6,721 nucleotides of DNA from an uncultured Moraxellaceae bacterium. Lineage in GTDB: Bacteria > Pseudomonadota > Gammaproteobacteria > Pseudomonadales > Moraxellaceae. The notes below the pieces were generated by a model. That model worked only from the letters and a program-made list of their open reading frames with translations, made no database searches and was not told the origin of the DNA. This document shows, piece after piece, positions 1-5,864 of the stretch. Position 1 is the first letter of the stretch. Each line of letters begins with the position of its first letter. Location: contig CALEYY010000211.1 of the NCBI GenBank assembly GCA_937928295.1, forward strand, positions 1-6,721, in the 5' to 3' direction. The translations under genes were made by a program, and so were the position numbers.

Positions 1-998
1 ACCCCGAGCTGCAGCGCCTGCATGCGCAGTTCCCCATGATCTGCGTCTGGGACGATCACGAGTTTGCCAACGACGCCTATCATGACGGTGCCGAAAACCA
101 CACGGAAGGTGCCGAGGGCGCCTGGGTCGATCGCAGCGGCTTCAGCATCCGCGCCTATTTCAACTGGATGCCCTTGCGCGAGCAATTCAGCCGTCAGGCG
201 ACTTCGCTGCGCCCGGATCCGCGTGAAGTGATTTATCGCCGCATTCGTGTTGGCGGCCTGATGGATCTGATCATGCTCGACACCCGCTTCGTGGGTCGCG
301 ACAAGCAGGCCGCCACACCCGCGATAGACCCGGATCGCACCAACCCGGATCGCTCGTTGCTGGGTCAGAGCCAGCGTGAGTGGCTTCAGTTGCAACTGCT
401 GCTGGCGAAGAATGAAGGCGCAAAGTGGACCTTCCTCGGTCAGCAGGTCATGTTCGGTCAGCTCAATCTGGTCGAGCTGCCACAGCTTCAGCTGCTGGGG
501 CAAAATGTGCTGGGCAATATCGCCGCCGTGAATATGGATCAGTGGGATGGCTATGTTGCCGAGCGTGACCGCGTGCGCAATTTCATCCAAGCCATCGGCC
601 TGCAGAATTTGGTCGTGCTCACGGGCGATATCCACACCAGTTGGGCCATCGAGCTTTACGAAAACCCGTTCCTGCTGATCGGCAATGAGCTGGGCACGCC
701 GTTTGGCGTCGAGCTGGTCGCGCCGTCCGTGACATCGCCCGGCTTTCCCGATGGTGTCGCCGAGGTGGTGTCGGCCGCGATTCCGGTGGCCAATCCGCAC
801 ATCCGCTATAACGAGCTGAAGACGCATGGCTATGTGCTGGTCAGCCTCAGTGCCGAACGCATGATCGCGCAGTGGCGCTATGCCGCGAACATTGTCGATC
901 CCGAGCAGATCGGCGTGGAGAGTCTGGCCATGCGCAAAACCTTCGCCGTGGCGGCCGGCACCAGCAAGCTGGCGGACATTGCGGATCCGTTTGCCTGA
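1..998 (+). CDS. PhoD-like metallophosphatase, C-terminal part (5' end outside window)
   Basis: The reading frame is open from the left edge (first full codon at base 3) to TGA at 996–998, so this is a partial gene of 331 visible residues; the ATG at 36 is internal, not the start. Residues before and after it form one PhoD-type block: a Phe-Pro followed by WDDHEF (bases 48–65), the metal-binding motif of the PhoD calcineurin-like phosphoesterase fold. Further motifs are LDTR (276–287) and a GDIHTSW motif (624–644) carrying a late metal-ligand His. A LLGQSQREWL segment (357–386) is also typical of PhoD proteins. Family members are usually exported phosphodiesterases/alkaline phosphatases that release phosphate from organic esters. 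The signal peptide region is not visible, so export cannot be judged. The stop lies 7 bp from the stop of the convergent RES toxin gene. Substrate is unknown; family assignment is strong. Confidence 0.88.
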   Translation, partial: PELQRLHAQFPMICVWDDHEFANDAYHDGAENHTEGAEGAWVDRSGFSIRAYFNWMPLREQFSRQATSLRPDPREVIYRRIRVGGLMDLIMLDTRFVGRDKQAATPAIDPDRTNPDRSLLGQSQREWLQLQLLLAKNEGAKWTFLGQQVMFGQLNLVELPQLQLLGQNVLGNIAAVNMDQWDGYVAERDRVRNFIQAIGLQNLVVLTGDIHTSWAIELYENPFLLIGNELGTPFGVELVAPSVTSPGFPDGVAEVVSAAIPVANPHIRYNELKTHGYVLVSLSAERMIAQWRYAANIVDPEQIGVESLAMRKTFAVAAGTSKLADIADPFA

Positions 999-1005
999 GT
1001 CTGTT

Positions 1006-1770
1006 TCAGAGCGGAATATCTGCCGTGGTCCAGCGCTTGAAATCAACGCCCGGATTGCTGTCCTGACGGCTGCAGACCCCACGGCTACTGAAAGCAACGC
1101 TGTTTGCGCTCGTCTCGCAGAGCCAGGGTTGCATGTCCATGGGCGTTTCGGAGCGCAGCCCTTCGGGTTTAAACAAGGCCACATTGATGCCTTGTTGCGG
1201 GCAGCGCGCCGATTGAAATTCGAAGCCCTCAACACCCTGTTCCCTGAGCCAGCTGCCGGCCGCTTGCGACACGCTGTAATCCCCGCGACGCGTCAAGGAC
1301 TCTTGCCACTGCGACCAAGGCGGGTCCTGAAGCTTTGCGCCCGTTGCGCAGGCGTAGTTCGCACTGAATGAGTCATGCTGCGTGATCAGCACGCCGGAGG
1401 GCGGCGGCACACTCATGCCCTGCCAAAATCGGAAACGATAATAGGCGGTCTCAGCCTGGGCGGTTTGCAAGTCGCAGGAGCCGTAGAAAATGCCGGGCTC
1501 CCATTCACGACCAAAGCGCGAGCCCCACGGTAGCGGCGGGTATCGGAACGGCGTGGCCAGCAAGTAGTGAAGCCGCTCTGTCCCTGCGGGATAAGGCGGC
1601 TTCTGGCGTTCCAGCAGCTGTTCGAGCACGGCACTTTCGTCCATTGAACTAACCAGGCTATTGGTCGCCACTTGTTCCTGGCTTTCCACAAACCGCCACA
1701 GCTTGCCCTCGATTGGCGAAAATGCGCTTTCCCGACTCAGGGATGCCCACGGCTCGGCCACCATACTCAT
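1006..1770 (-). CDS. RES-domain toxin of an Xre–RES toxin–antitoxin pair
   Basis: A 254-residue protein with the RES fold signature. Visible in order are LWRFVESQ (24–31), a KPPYP segment (57–61), LLATPFRYPPLPWGSRFG (70–87), GIFYGS (93–98), TAQAETAYYR (103–112) and SARCPQQGINVALF (187–200). Candidates for the Arg-Glu-Ser triad that names the family are R26 or R85, E107 and S187; this is a motif-level assignment. Characterised RES toxins degrade NAD+ (MbcT, Xre–RES of Pseudomonas) or ADP-ribosylate a target (ParT); which applies here is unknown. It is longer than MbcT-type RES proteins and matches the longer subfamily with the PFRYPPL/GSRFG block. The ATG follows the antitoxin stop by 2 nt (TAAGCATG) with no clear Shine–Dalgarno, suggesting translational coupling. 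A second ATG lies two codons in. The open frame and retained motifs argue for an intact toxin. Confidence 0.85.
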   Translation of the reverse strand: MSMVAEPWASLSRESAFSPIEGKLWRFVESQEQVATNSLVSSMDESAVLEQLLERQKPPYPAGTERLHYLLATPFRYPPLPWGSRFGREWEPGIFYGSCDLQTAQAETAYYRFRFWQGMSVPPPSGVLITQHDSFSANYACATGAKLQDPPWSQWQESLTRRGDYSVSQAAGSWLREQGVEGFEFQSARCPQQGINVALFKPEGLRSETPMDMQPWLCETSANSVAFSSRGVCSRQDSNPGVDFKRWTTADIPL

Positions 1771-1772
1771 GC

Positions 1773-2132
1773 TTAGACTTTGCCACGCATCGCATCAAGG
1801 TAGGTCATCGTGCGCACAAGTCCTTGGGTCTGCTTGAGCAGCTCTTTGGGCGTGCCACCCAAATGATGGTTGGGGGTGCTGATCCAGTGCTGCATGTCAG
1901 CGTCTTTACCACCGACCAGCACAAACAGCGCGCGATAGCAGCGAATCAGCATCAAGGCCAATTCACCCGGCTTGGAGTCAGGGGCGAGCCCGCTGCGAGA
2001 CAGGGTGGATCGTTCGCGACCAATGATCTGGCCGACCTCTTCTTGCGTGAGGCCCAAGCCTTTGCCGGCATTGACGACGGCTTTTGCCAGAACCAATGCG
2101 GGTTCGGGTTTGCTGTTGGCGAGTGCGCTCAT
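1773..2132 (-). CDS. Xre/MbcA/ParS-type antitoxin (DUF2384 C-terminal domain)
   Basis: A 119-residue protein with an N-terminal helix-turn-helix around residues 28–46 (LTQEEVGQIIGRERSTLSR). The C-terminal antitoxin domain is of the DUF2384/MbcA-ParS type: LIRCYRALFVLVGG (62–75), WISTPNHHLGGTPKELL (83–99) and a terminal YLDAMRGKV (111–119). In this family the C-terminal domain plugs the RES toxin active site, and the HTH part, alone or with toxin, binds the operon promoter. The gene sits first in a two-gene operon, directly before the RES toxin, which is the standard order for this class. An AGGA Shine–Dalgarno (minus strand, about 7 nt before ATG) supports the chosen start. A perfect palindrome 33 bp upstream is the likely operator. 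Class assignment is firm; the mechanism in this organism is inferred. Confidence 0.88.
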   Translation of the reverse strand: MSALANSKPEPALVLAKAVVNAGKGLGLTQEEVGQIIGRERSTLSRSGLAPDSKPGELALMLIRCYRALFVLVGGKDADMQHWISTPNHHLGGTPKELLKQTQGLVRTMTYLDAMRGKV

Positions 2133-2157
2133 GGAAGATTCCTGATGTATTTGTTTT

Positions 2158-2185
2158 ATTTAACCACTAAATGTTGTTTTTGCAA
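2158..2185 (-). promoter_or_regulatory. Candidate promoter of the antitoxin–toxin operon
   Basis: On the minus strand a TTGCAA (-35 candidate, bases 2185–2180) and a TTAAAT (-10 candidate, 2163–2158) are separated by 16 bp; each matches the sigma-70 consensus at 4 of 6 positions. The -10 lies about 25 bp before the antitoxin ATG. The surrounding 2133–2200 stretch is conspicuously AT-rich in a GC-rich window. The elements overlap the inverted repeat at 2165–2194, so a protein bound there would block polymerase. This is a match by eye only. Confidence 0.45.
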
Positions 2186-2194
2186 CATTTAGTG
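2165..2194. promoter_or_regulatory. Perfect 12-bp inverted repeat, probable TA operator
   Basis: CACTAAATGTTG (2165–2176) and its exact reverse complement CAACATTTAGTG (2183–2194) flank a 6-bp centre. The element lies between the pilT stop and the antitoxin start and covers the -35 and spacer of the candidate promoter. Xre-type antitoxins of RES modules commonly bind inverted repeats in their own promoter, so autorepression is the favoured reading. A terminator for pilT is less likely: the stem is AT-rich and, in the pilT direction, is followed by GTTAAATAAAA rather than a T-run. Confidence 0.6.
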
Positions 2195-2217
2195 CGGCAT
2201 AGGCATGCGCCGTCGCA

Positions 2218-3243
2218 TCAACTGAACCCGCCACGCTCCCAAGCCTGCGCCCGTGTCTGCATGCCTAAACTGCTACCGGTCTGCATGACGCTGTGAATCT
2301 GCGCCAGCCGGTGTTCGCGAATCAGATGCCGCACTGCCGAGGTGGCGATCAGCACTTCGCGCAGGGCGCGCGCCTGGCCATCCTGCCAGATCAGCTCCTG
2401 TGCCAGCACGCCGATCAGCGTTTCGGCGAGCAGGGCTTGGGCCAGCTCCTGTTCGTCGGGTGGGAACAGGCTGAGCAGGCGGTCAATCGCACCGACGGCG
2501 GATGCCGTGTGCAGCGTGGTCAGCACCAGATGCCCGGTCTCGGCGGCCGACAGCGCCAGCCGCGCCGTTTCGGCATCGCGCAGTTCGCCGATCAGCAGCA
2601 CATCGGGGTCTTGTCGCAGCGCCGCGCGCAGGGCGTTGGCAAAGCTCGGGCTGTCGCGGCCGATTTCGCGCTGGCTGATGCGGCCTTGATGCTGGCTCTG
2701 CTCACCGCCTTGCCCGTCGCCATAGCGAAACTCGATGGGGTCTTCGAGGGTGATGACATGGCCGCCCTGCGTTTGGCGGCGATGCTCGACGAGTGCCGCC
2801 AGCGTGCTGGACTTGCCCGAGCCGGTCGCGCCGGTAATCAGCACCAGCCCTTGTGCGGGAAGCAGGCGATGGGCCAGCGTGGTGTCGAGCTGAACTTCCC
2901 ACAGGCTCGGGATCTGCCCGCGAATCAGGCGCATCACCAGCATGAGGCCGTGATCGCTGCGCGCAAGACTCCAGCGCGCGCGACCCAGCGTGGGGTGCTC
3001 GAAAGCGCCTTCGGCTTCGCCGGCGGTCTGGCCTTGCAGCAGGCGCTGCGCATGGGCATCGCTAAAGTAGGTGGCCAGACCCGGCCACGGCCAAGCCGGG
3101 CAGGGCGTGCCAGTTGGCAGTGGCACGAGCTGGCCGCGACAGCGCATCAACGGCATTTGGCCGCTGCTTAAATGCAGGTCGGCAGCTTGTGCGGCCAACG
3201 CCTGCGCCCAGGCTGAGAGCAGCCAGCGATCATCTTCAGCCAT
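2218..3243 (-). CDS. PilT-family type IV pilus retraction ATPase, divergent
   Basis: A 341-residue cytoplasmic secretion-type ATPase. An N-terminal PAS-like region carries ADLHLSSGQMPLMRCRG (21–37). The RecA-like core carries Walker A GATGSGKS (138–145), Asp box ITLEDPIEF (164–172), QREIGRD (191–197), Walker B DVLLIGELRD (214–223) and His box TGHLVLTTLH (236–245). AVRHLIRE (303–310) matches the AIRNLIRE retraction motif of PilT, and SLGMQT (325–330) is also PilT-like, so it is closer to PilT than PilU. PilT hexamers power pilus retraction and twitching. The start at 3243 is set by a strong AAGGAGG five bases upstream; an upstream in-frame ATG at 3270 would place that site inside the gene. Oddities: it ends 11 residues after SLGMQT, lacking the usual C-terminal tail. 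It also has a Gly/Gln-rich insertion (about 175–188), and no pilU follows. It may be a PilT paralogue rather than the main PilT. Confidence 0.85.
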   Translation of the reverse strand: MAEDDRWLLSAWAQALAAQAADLHLSSGQMPLMRCRGQLVPLPTGTPCPAWPWPGLATYFSDAHAQRLLQGQTAGEAEGAFEHPTLGRARWSLARSDHGLMLVMRLIRGQIPSLWEVQLDTTLAHRLLPAQGLVLITGATGSGKSSTLAALVEHRRQTQGGHVITLEDPIEFRYGDGQGGEQSQHQGRISQREIGRDSPSFANALRAALRQDPDVLLIGELRDAETARLALSAAETGHLVLTTLHTASAVGAIDRLLSLFPPDEQELAQALLAETLIGVLAQELIWQDGQARALREVLIATSAVRHLIREHRLAQIHSVMQTGSSLGMQTRAQAWERGGFS

Positions 3244-3248
3244 CCTGG

Positions 3249-3255
3249 CCTCCTT
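3249..3255 (-). promoter_or_regulatory. Shine–Dalgarno of the pilT-like gene
   Basis: The minus strand reads AAGGAGG, followed by 5 nt and the ATG at 3243. It is the strongest ribosome binding site in the window and fixes the start of the pilT-like gene against the alternative ATG at 3270. Confidence 0.8.
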
Positions 3256-3258
3256 TCT

Positions 3259-3286
3259 ATAAACGAGCATCCATAAACGAGCAGCC
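3259..3286. repeat. 14-bp tandem repeat, two copies, upstream of pilT-like gene
   Basis: ATAAACGAGCATCC (3259–3272) is followed directly by ATAAACGAGCAGCC (3273–3286), 13 of 14 bases identical. It sits just upstream of the pilT-like Shine–Dalgarno, inside the 128-bp divergent region with yggS. It could be a pair of binding sites for a regulator or a simple local duplication; the sequence does not decide. Confidence 0.6.
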
Positions 3287-3301
3287 GCTAATGCGCCGCG
3301 C

Positions 3302-3329
3302 TAGGTTTGTCGCCATAGGTTTGCGACAA
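3302..3329. repeat. Overlapping direct and inverted repeat in the pilT–yggS intergenic region
   Basis: TAGGTTTG occurs at 3302–3309 and again at 3316–3323. Within the same stretch TTGTCGC (3307–3313) and GCGACAA (3323–3329) form a 7-bp perfect inverted repeat around a 9-base loop. It lies 42 bp before the yggS start and could be an operator or a leader hairpin. No convincing -35/-10 pair was found for either divergent gene in 3244–3371. Confidence 0.4.
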
Positions 3330-3371
3330 TCCCTGCTCTAAAAGCAAAGACCACGCTGCGAGGTTTCGCTA

Positions 3372-4091
3372 GTGCATCCGCCGGAAAAAACTGACACCGA
3401 ACTGCTGGCCCGCTGGCAGGCGGTCATCGCACGGGTGCGGGCTGCCGAGCAGGCGGCCGGTCGGCCAGCGAACAGCGTGAGCTTGCTGGCGGTGAGCAAG
3501 CTGCACCAGGCGCAGGCCATCCGCTCGTTGCATGCCGCCGGGCAGACCGCCTTTGGCGAGAATTATGTGCAGGAAGCGCTAGACAAGATGACTGCGCTGG
3601 CGGACTTGCCCTTGCAGTGGCATCTCATCGGGCCGCTGCAAAGCAACAAGACGCAACAGGTCGCAGCGCACTTCGATTGGGTGCATTCGGTAGACAGGCT
3701 GAAGATCGCCCAGCGTCTGTCCGCCCAGCGCCCGGCGCAGTTGCCACCGCTGCAGGTCTGTTTGCAGGTCAATATCGACGCGGAAGACAGCAAGTCCGGC
3801 TGTGCCCTGACCGATCTGCCGGCGCTGGCCGAGGCCGTTCTGGCGCTGCCGAACCTGCGCCTGCGCGGGCTCATGGCCATCCCCGCGCCGGGCAATGTCG
3901 GCGCTCATGCGCTGCTGGCAAAGACAGCTTCGGATTTACTCGCTAGACTGCCGGCTTTGGCCGCCCAGCCGTTCGACACGCTCTCTACGGGGATGTCTGA
4001 TGATCTGGCGGAGGCCGTGGCGGCAGGCAGCACCATGGTGCGTATCGGCACCGCCATTTTTGGCGCGAGACCTGCGCCGCAAAGCGAATAA
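3372..4091 (+). CDS. yggS: YggS/PROSC family PLP-homeostasis protein
   Basis: A 239-residue single-domain protein with the fold-type III alanine-racemase-like barrel. The PLP-binding lysine is K43 in LLAVSK (38–43). Other family marks are FGENYVQEALDK, WHLIGPLQSNK, the HSVDR strand, GLMAIP, and the C-terminal phosphate-binding region TGMSDDL (206–212) with RIGTAIFG (224–231). Members bind pyridoxal 5'-phosphate without catalysing a known reaction and keep free PLP and amino-acid/2-keto-acid pools balanced in the cytoplasm. Length is normal for the family. The start is GTG at 3372, with GAGG at 3360–3363, 8 nt away. It is the first gene of a rightward string and is followed 12 nt later by proC, the usual partner in many proteobacteria. 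The assignment is firm. Confidence 0.93.
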   Translation: MHPPEKTDTELLARWQAVIARVRAAEQAAGRPANSVSLLAVSKLHQAQAIRSLHAAGQTAFGENYVQEALDKMTALADLPLQWHLIGPLQSNKTQQVAAHFDWVHSVDRLKIAQRLSAQRPAQLPPLQVCLQVNIDAEDSKSGCALTDLPALAEAVLALPNLRLRGLMAIPAPGNVGAHALLAKTASDLLARLPALAAQPFDTLSTGMSDDLAEAVAAGSTMVRIGTAIFGARPAPQSE

Positions 4092-4103
4092 TCGAGTGCA
4101 AGC

Positions 4104-4940
4104 ATGAGTCATTCAAGCTACCCGCAACTGGGCTTCATCGGTGCTGGCAACATGGCGTCGGCACTGGTCGGCGGTCTGCTCGCGCAGGGCTGGCCGGCGA
4201 GCCATCTCTGGCTGTCCGACAGCAATGCCGCGCAACTGGCGCCGCACGCCGAGCGTGGCTGCAAAACCGTGACCGACAACGCCGTGCTGGCGGCATCGGT
4301 GGACATGCTGGTGCTGTCAGTAAAGCCGCAGGTCATGGCCGATGTGCTGCGTCCGATTGCGGCCGTGGTGCAGCGCCGACAGCCACTGATTCTGTCGATA
4401 GCTGCCGGCATCCCCAGCGACAGTCTGGAGCGCTGGCTCGGCGGTGATCTTGCGGTCGTGCGCGCGATGCCGAACACGCCGGCGCTGGTGCAATCCGGCG
4501 CGACCGGCCTGTTTGCCAACGCCCGTGTCAGCAACGAGCAGCGCCGTCTTGCCGAGCAGGTGCTGGGCGCGGTCGGCATCACGCTCTGGGTCGAGCAGGA
4601 AGATCTGATCGATGCCGTGACCGCCGTTTCCGGCTCCGGCCCGGCCTACTTCTTTTATGTGATGGAAGCCATGATTGCCGCCGGCGTTCGCCTCGGGCTG
4701 GACGAGCGCGATGCTCGCGCGCTGACGCTGCAGACGGCATTGGGTTCCGCCCAAATGGCCATCACCGCCGATGTCGCGCCAGCCGAACTGCGTCGTCGCG
4801 TGACCTCGCCGGCTGGTACCACCGAGCAGGCCGTGAAAGTATTTGATCAAGCCGAACTCAGTGTCATTTTCGAGCGTGCCCTGCGCGCCTGTGCCGATCA
4901 TGGCGCACAAATGGCCCTTGAGCTCGGCGCTGCCGACTAA
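4104..4940 (+). CDS. proC: Pyrroline-5-carboxylate reductase
   Basis: A 278-residue enzyme that reduces 1-pyrroline-5-carboxylate to L-proline with NAD(P)H, the last step of proline synthesis in the cytoplasm. The N-terminal Rossmann motif GAGNMA (13–18) binds the dinucleotide. VLSVKPQ follows the fourth strand region, and MPNTPA (122–127) is the conserved loop before the catalytic domain. The C-terminal dimerisation/substrate domain has SGSGPAY (176–182) and the family signature VTSPAGTT (233–240). Length and motif order are those of a complete ProC. The ATG at 4104 has a weak upstream GAG (4094–4096), so translation may be partly coupled to yggS, 12 nt upstream. yggT begins 18 nt after the stop. 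No defect seen. Confidence 0.96.
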   Translation: MSHSSYPQLGFIGAGNMASALVGGLLAQGWPASHLWLSDSNAAQLAPHAERGCKTVTDNAVLAASVDMLVLSVKPQVMADVLRPIAAVVQRRQPLILSIAAGIPSDSLERWLGGDLAVVRAMPNTPALVQSGATGLFANARVSNEQRRLAEQVLGAVGITLWVEQEDLIDAVTAVSGSGPAYFFYVMEAMIAAGVRLGLDERDARALTLQTALGSAQMAITADVAPAELRRRVTSPAGTTEQAVKVFDQAELSVIFERALRACADHGAQMALELGAAD

Positions 4941-4943
4941 TGT

Positions 4944-4950
4944 TGAGGAG
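4944..4950 (+). promoter_or_regulatory. Shine–Dalgarno of yggT
   Basis: TGAGGAG lies 8 nt before the ATG at 4959. It selects ATG 4959 over the in-frame GTG at 4950, which overlaps the site itself. Confidence 0.75.
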
Positions 4951-4958
4951 TGTTTGAG

Positions 4959-5540
4959 ATGGATCCGCTGAGCCAGATTGCCCTGTTGTTGATCAACACC
5001 GCCTGTAGCGTGTTTCTGATGCTGGTCTGGTTGCGCTTTCTGCTGCAAGCCTCGGGGGCTGATTTCTACAACCCGATGTCGCAGTTTGTGGTGAAGGCCA
5101 CCAGCCCGATCCTGCACCCGCTGCGTCGCGTCATCCCGGCCTTGTTCGGGTTGGATTTCGCCGCGCTGGTGCTGATTTTCGTGGTCAAGCTGGTGCAACT
5201 GTCGGCCACGGCCTATCTCACCGAACAGGCTGTCACGCCCGCCTTGCTGGCGGTGACCACGCTGTTCAGCCTGTTGCTGGCGGCATCGAGCTTCTTCTTC
5301 TGGCTGATTCTGCTCATGGTCATCCTGAGCTGGGTGAGCATGGCCTCGGGCGGCGTCAGCCCGGCGCTGATGCCGGTGTTTCAGCTCGCCGAATTCATTC
5401 TGGCGCCGTGCCGTCGCCTGTTGCCGAGCATGGGTGGCCTGGATCTGTCGCCGATCATCGCCTTTCTGGCCATCCAGATCTTCGAGATTCTGGTGAAGTC
5501 GGCGTATCCCACGGCGCTGGCGCTGGTGGGGGCGGGCTGA
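4959..5540 (+). CDS. yggT: YggT family inner-membrane protein
   Basis: A 193-residue, strongly hydrophobic protein with about four membrane segments (approximate residues 6–27, 65–87, 95–125 and 162–182). It contains two copies of the YggT unit. The first is RFLLQASGADFYNP, then SPILHPLRRVIP and GLDFAALVLIF. The second is SWVSMASGGVSPALMP, then ILAPCRRLLP and GLDLSPIIAFL. This is an internal duplication typical of the proteobacterial two-repeat form. Function is not well established; YggT/Ycf19 proteins are linked to membrane or osmotic roles. It follows proC by 18 nt and its TGA overlaps a CTG in the frame of the next gene (CTGA). The chosen ATG has a good Shine–Dalgarno. Confidence 0.9.
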   Translation: MDPLSQIALLLINTACSVFLMLVWLRFLLQASGADFYNPMSQFVVKATSPILHPLRRVIPALFGLDFAALVLIFVVKLVQLSATAYLTEQAVTPALLAVTTLFSLLLAASSFFFWLILLMVILSWVSMASGGVSPALMPVFQLAEFILAPCRRLLPSMGGLDLSPIIAFLAIQIFEILVKSAYPTALALVGAG

Positions 5541-5839
5541 GCCACGCGGCTATCCAGCGTGATGGGGCCGATGTGCTGTTGGCTATCCACGCCCAGCCCG
5601 GTGCCAGCCGCAGCGAATTTGCCGGTCTTCATGGCGATGCTCTGAAGGTGCGCATCCAGGCCCCGGCCGTGGACGGCAAGGCCAACGACGCCATGCAGCG
5701 CTTTCTCGCCGATGCCTTTGGCGTGAGCAAGGCTCAGGTGGTCATGGTCAGCGGCGCCAGCAGCCGCCAGAAGCGCTGGCGCATTGTTGCCCCGTCGCAA
5801 TTTCCCGAGGCCCTGCGTAAACTGTTGCCACTGTCCTGA
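5537..5839 (+). CDS. yggU: DUF167/YggU family protein, start codon uncertain
   Basis: A small soluble protein of about 100 residues ending at TGA 5837–5839. The conserved DUF167 core is clear: VLLAIHAQPGASRSEF, GLHGDALKVRIQAP, VDGKANDAMQRFLADAFGV, and VSGASSRQKRWRI. Function is unknown; the gene usually follows yggT. The start is a problem: no ATG is in frame. CTG at 5537, overlapping the yggT stop as CTGA, gives an N-terminus LSHAAIQRDG that lines up with the usual family N-terminus (MSAVTVNDDG in E. coli YggU, recalled from memory), so it is used here. Alternatives are GTG 5573, which begins inside the first strand but has GGGG 5 nt before it, and GTG 5408, which would overlap yggT by 133 bp. 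Family is firm; the start is a guess. Confidence 0.82.
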   Translation: MSHAAIQRDGADVLLAIHAQPGASRSEFAGLHGDALKVRIQAPAVDGKANDAMQRFLADAFGVSKAQVVMVSGASSRQKRWRIVAPSQFPEALRKLLPLS

Positions 5840-5864
5840 TTGCTATTGGCTGAGACCCCGCCTG

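Noticed and set aside
999..1005. Terminator between the convergent phoD-like and RES genes
   Set aside because: Only 7 bp separate the two stop codons, and no strong GC stem with T-run was seen across the junction.
1713..2192. 159-codon plus-strand open frame opposite the antitoxin gene
   Set aside because: It runs antisense to the HTH/DUF2384 antitoxin and through its promoter palindrome, and has no domain signature.
2165..2194. Palindrome as a rho-independent terminator of pilT
   Set aside because: The stem is AT-rich and there is no T-run after it in the pilT direction; its position over the TA promoter fits an operator better.
2293..3171. 292-codon open frame on the plus strand opposite the pilT-like gene
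   Set aside because: It is the shadow of a gene with all ATPase motifs; GC-rich codon bias leaves long antisense frames open. The product has no recognisable features.
4317..5198. 293-codon minus-strand open frame across proC and yggT
   Set aside because: It is antisense to two clear genes, rich in His/Gln/Gly as expected of a complement frame, and resembles no family I recognise.
5784..5864. Upstream in-frame start for metX giving 27 more residues
   Set aside because: It overlaps the DUF167 coding end, and the extra residues (many Cys, Pro, Arg) do not resemble the MetX N-terminus, which fits ATG 5865.
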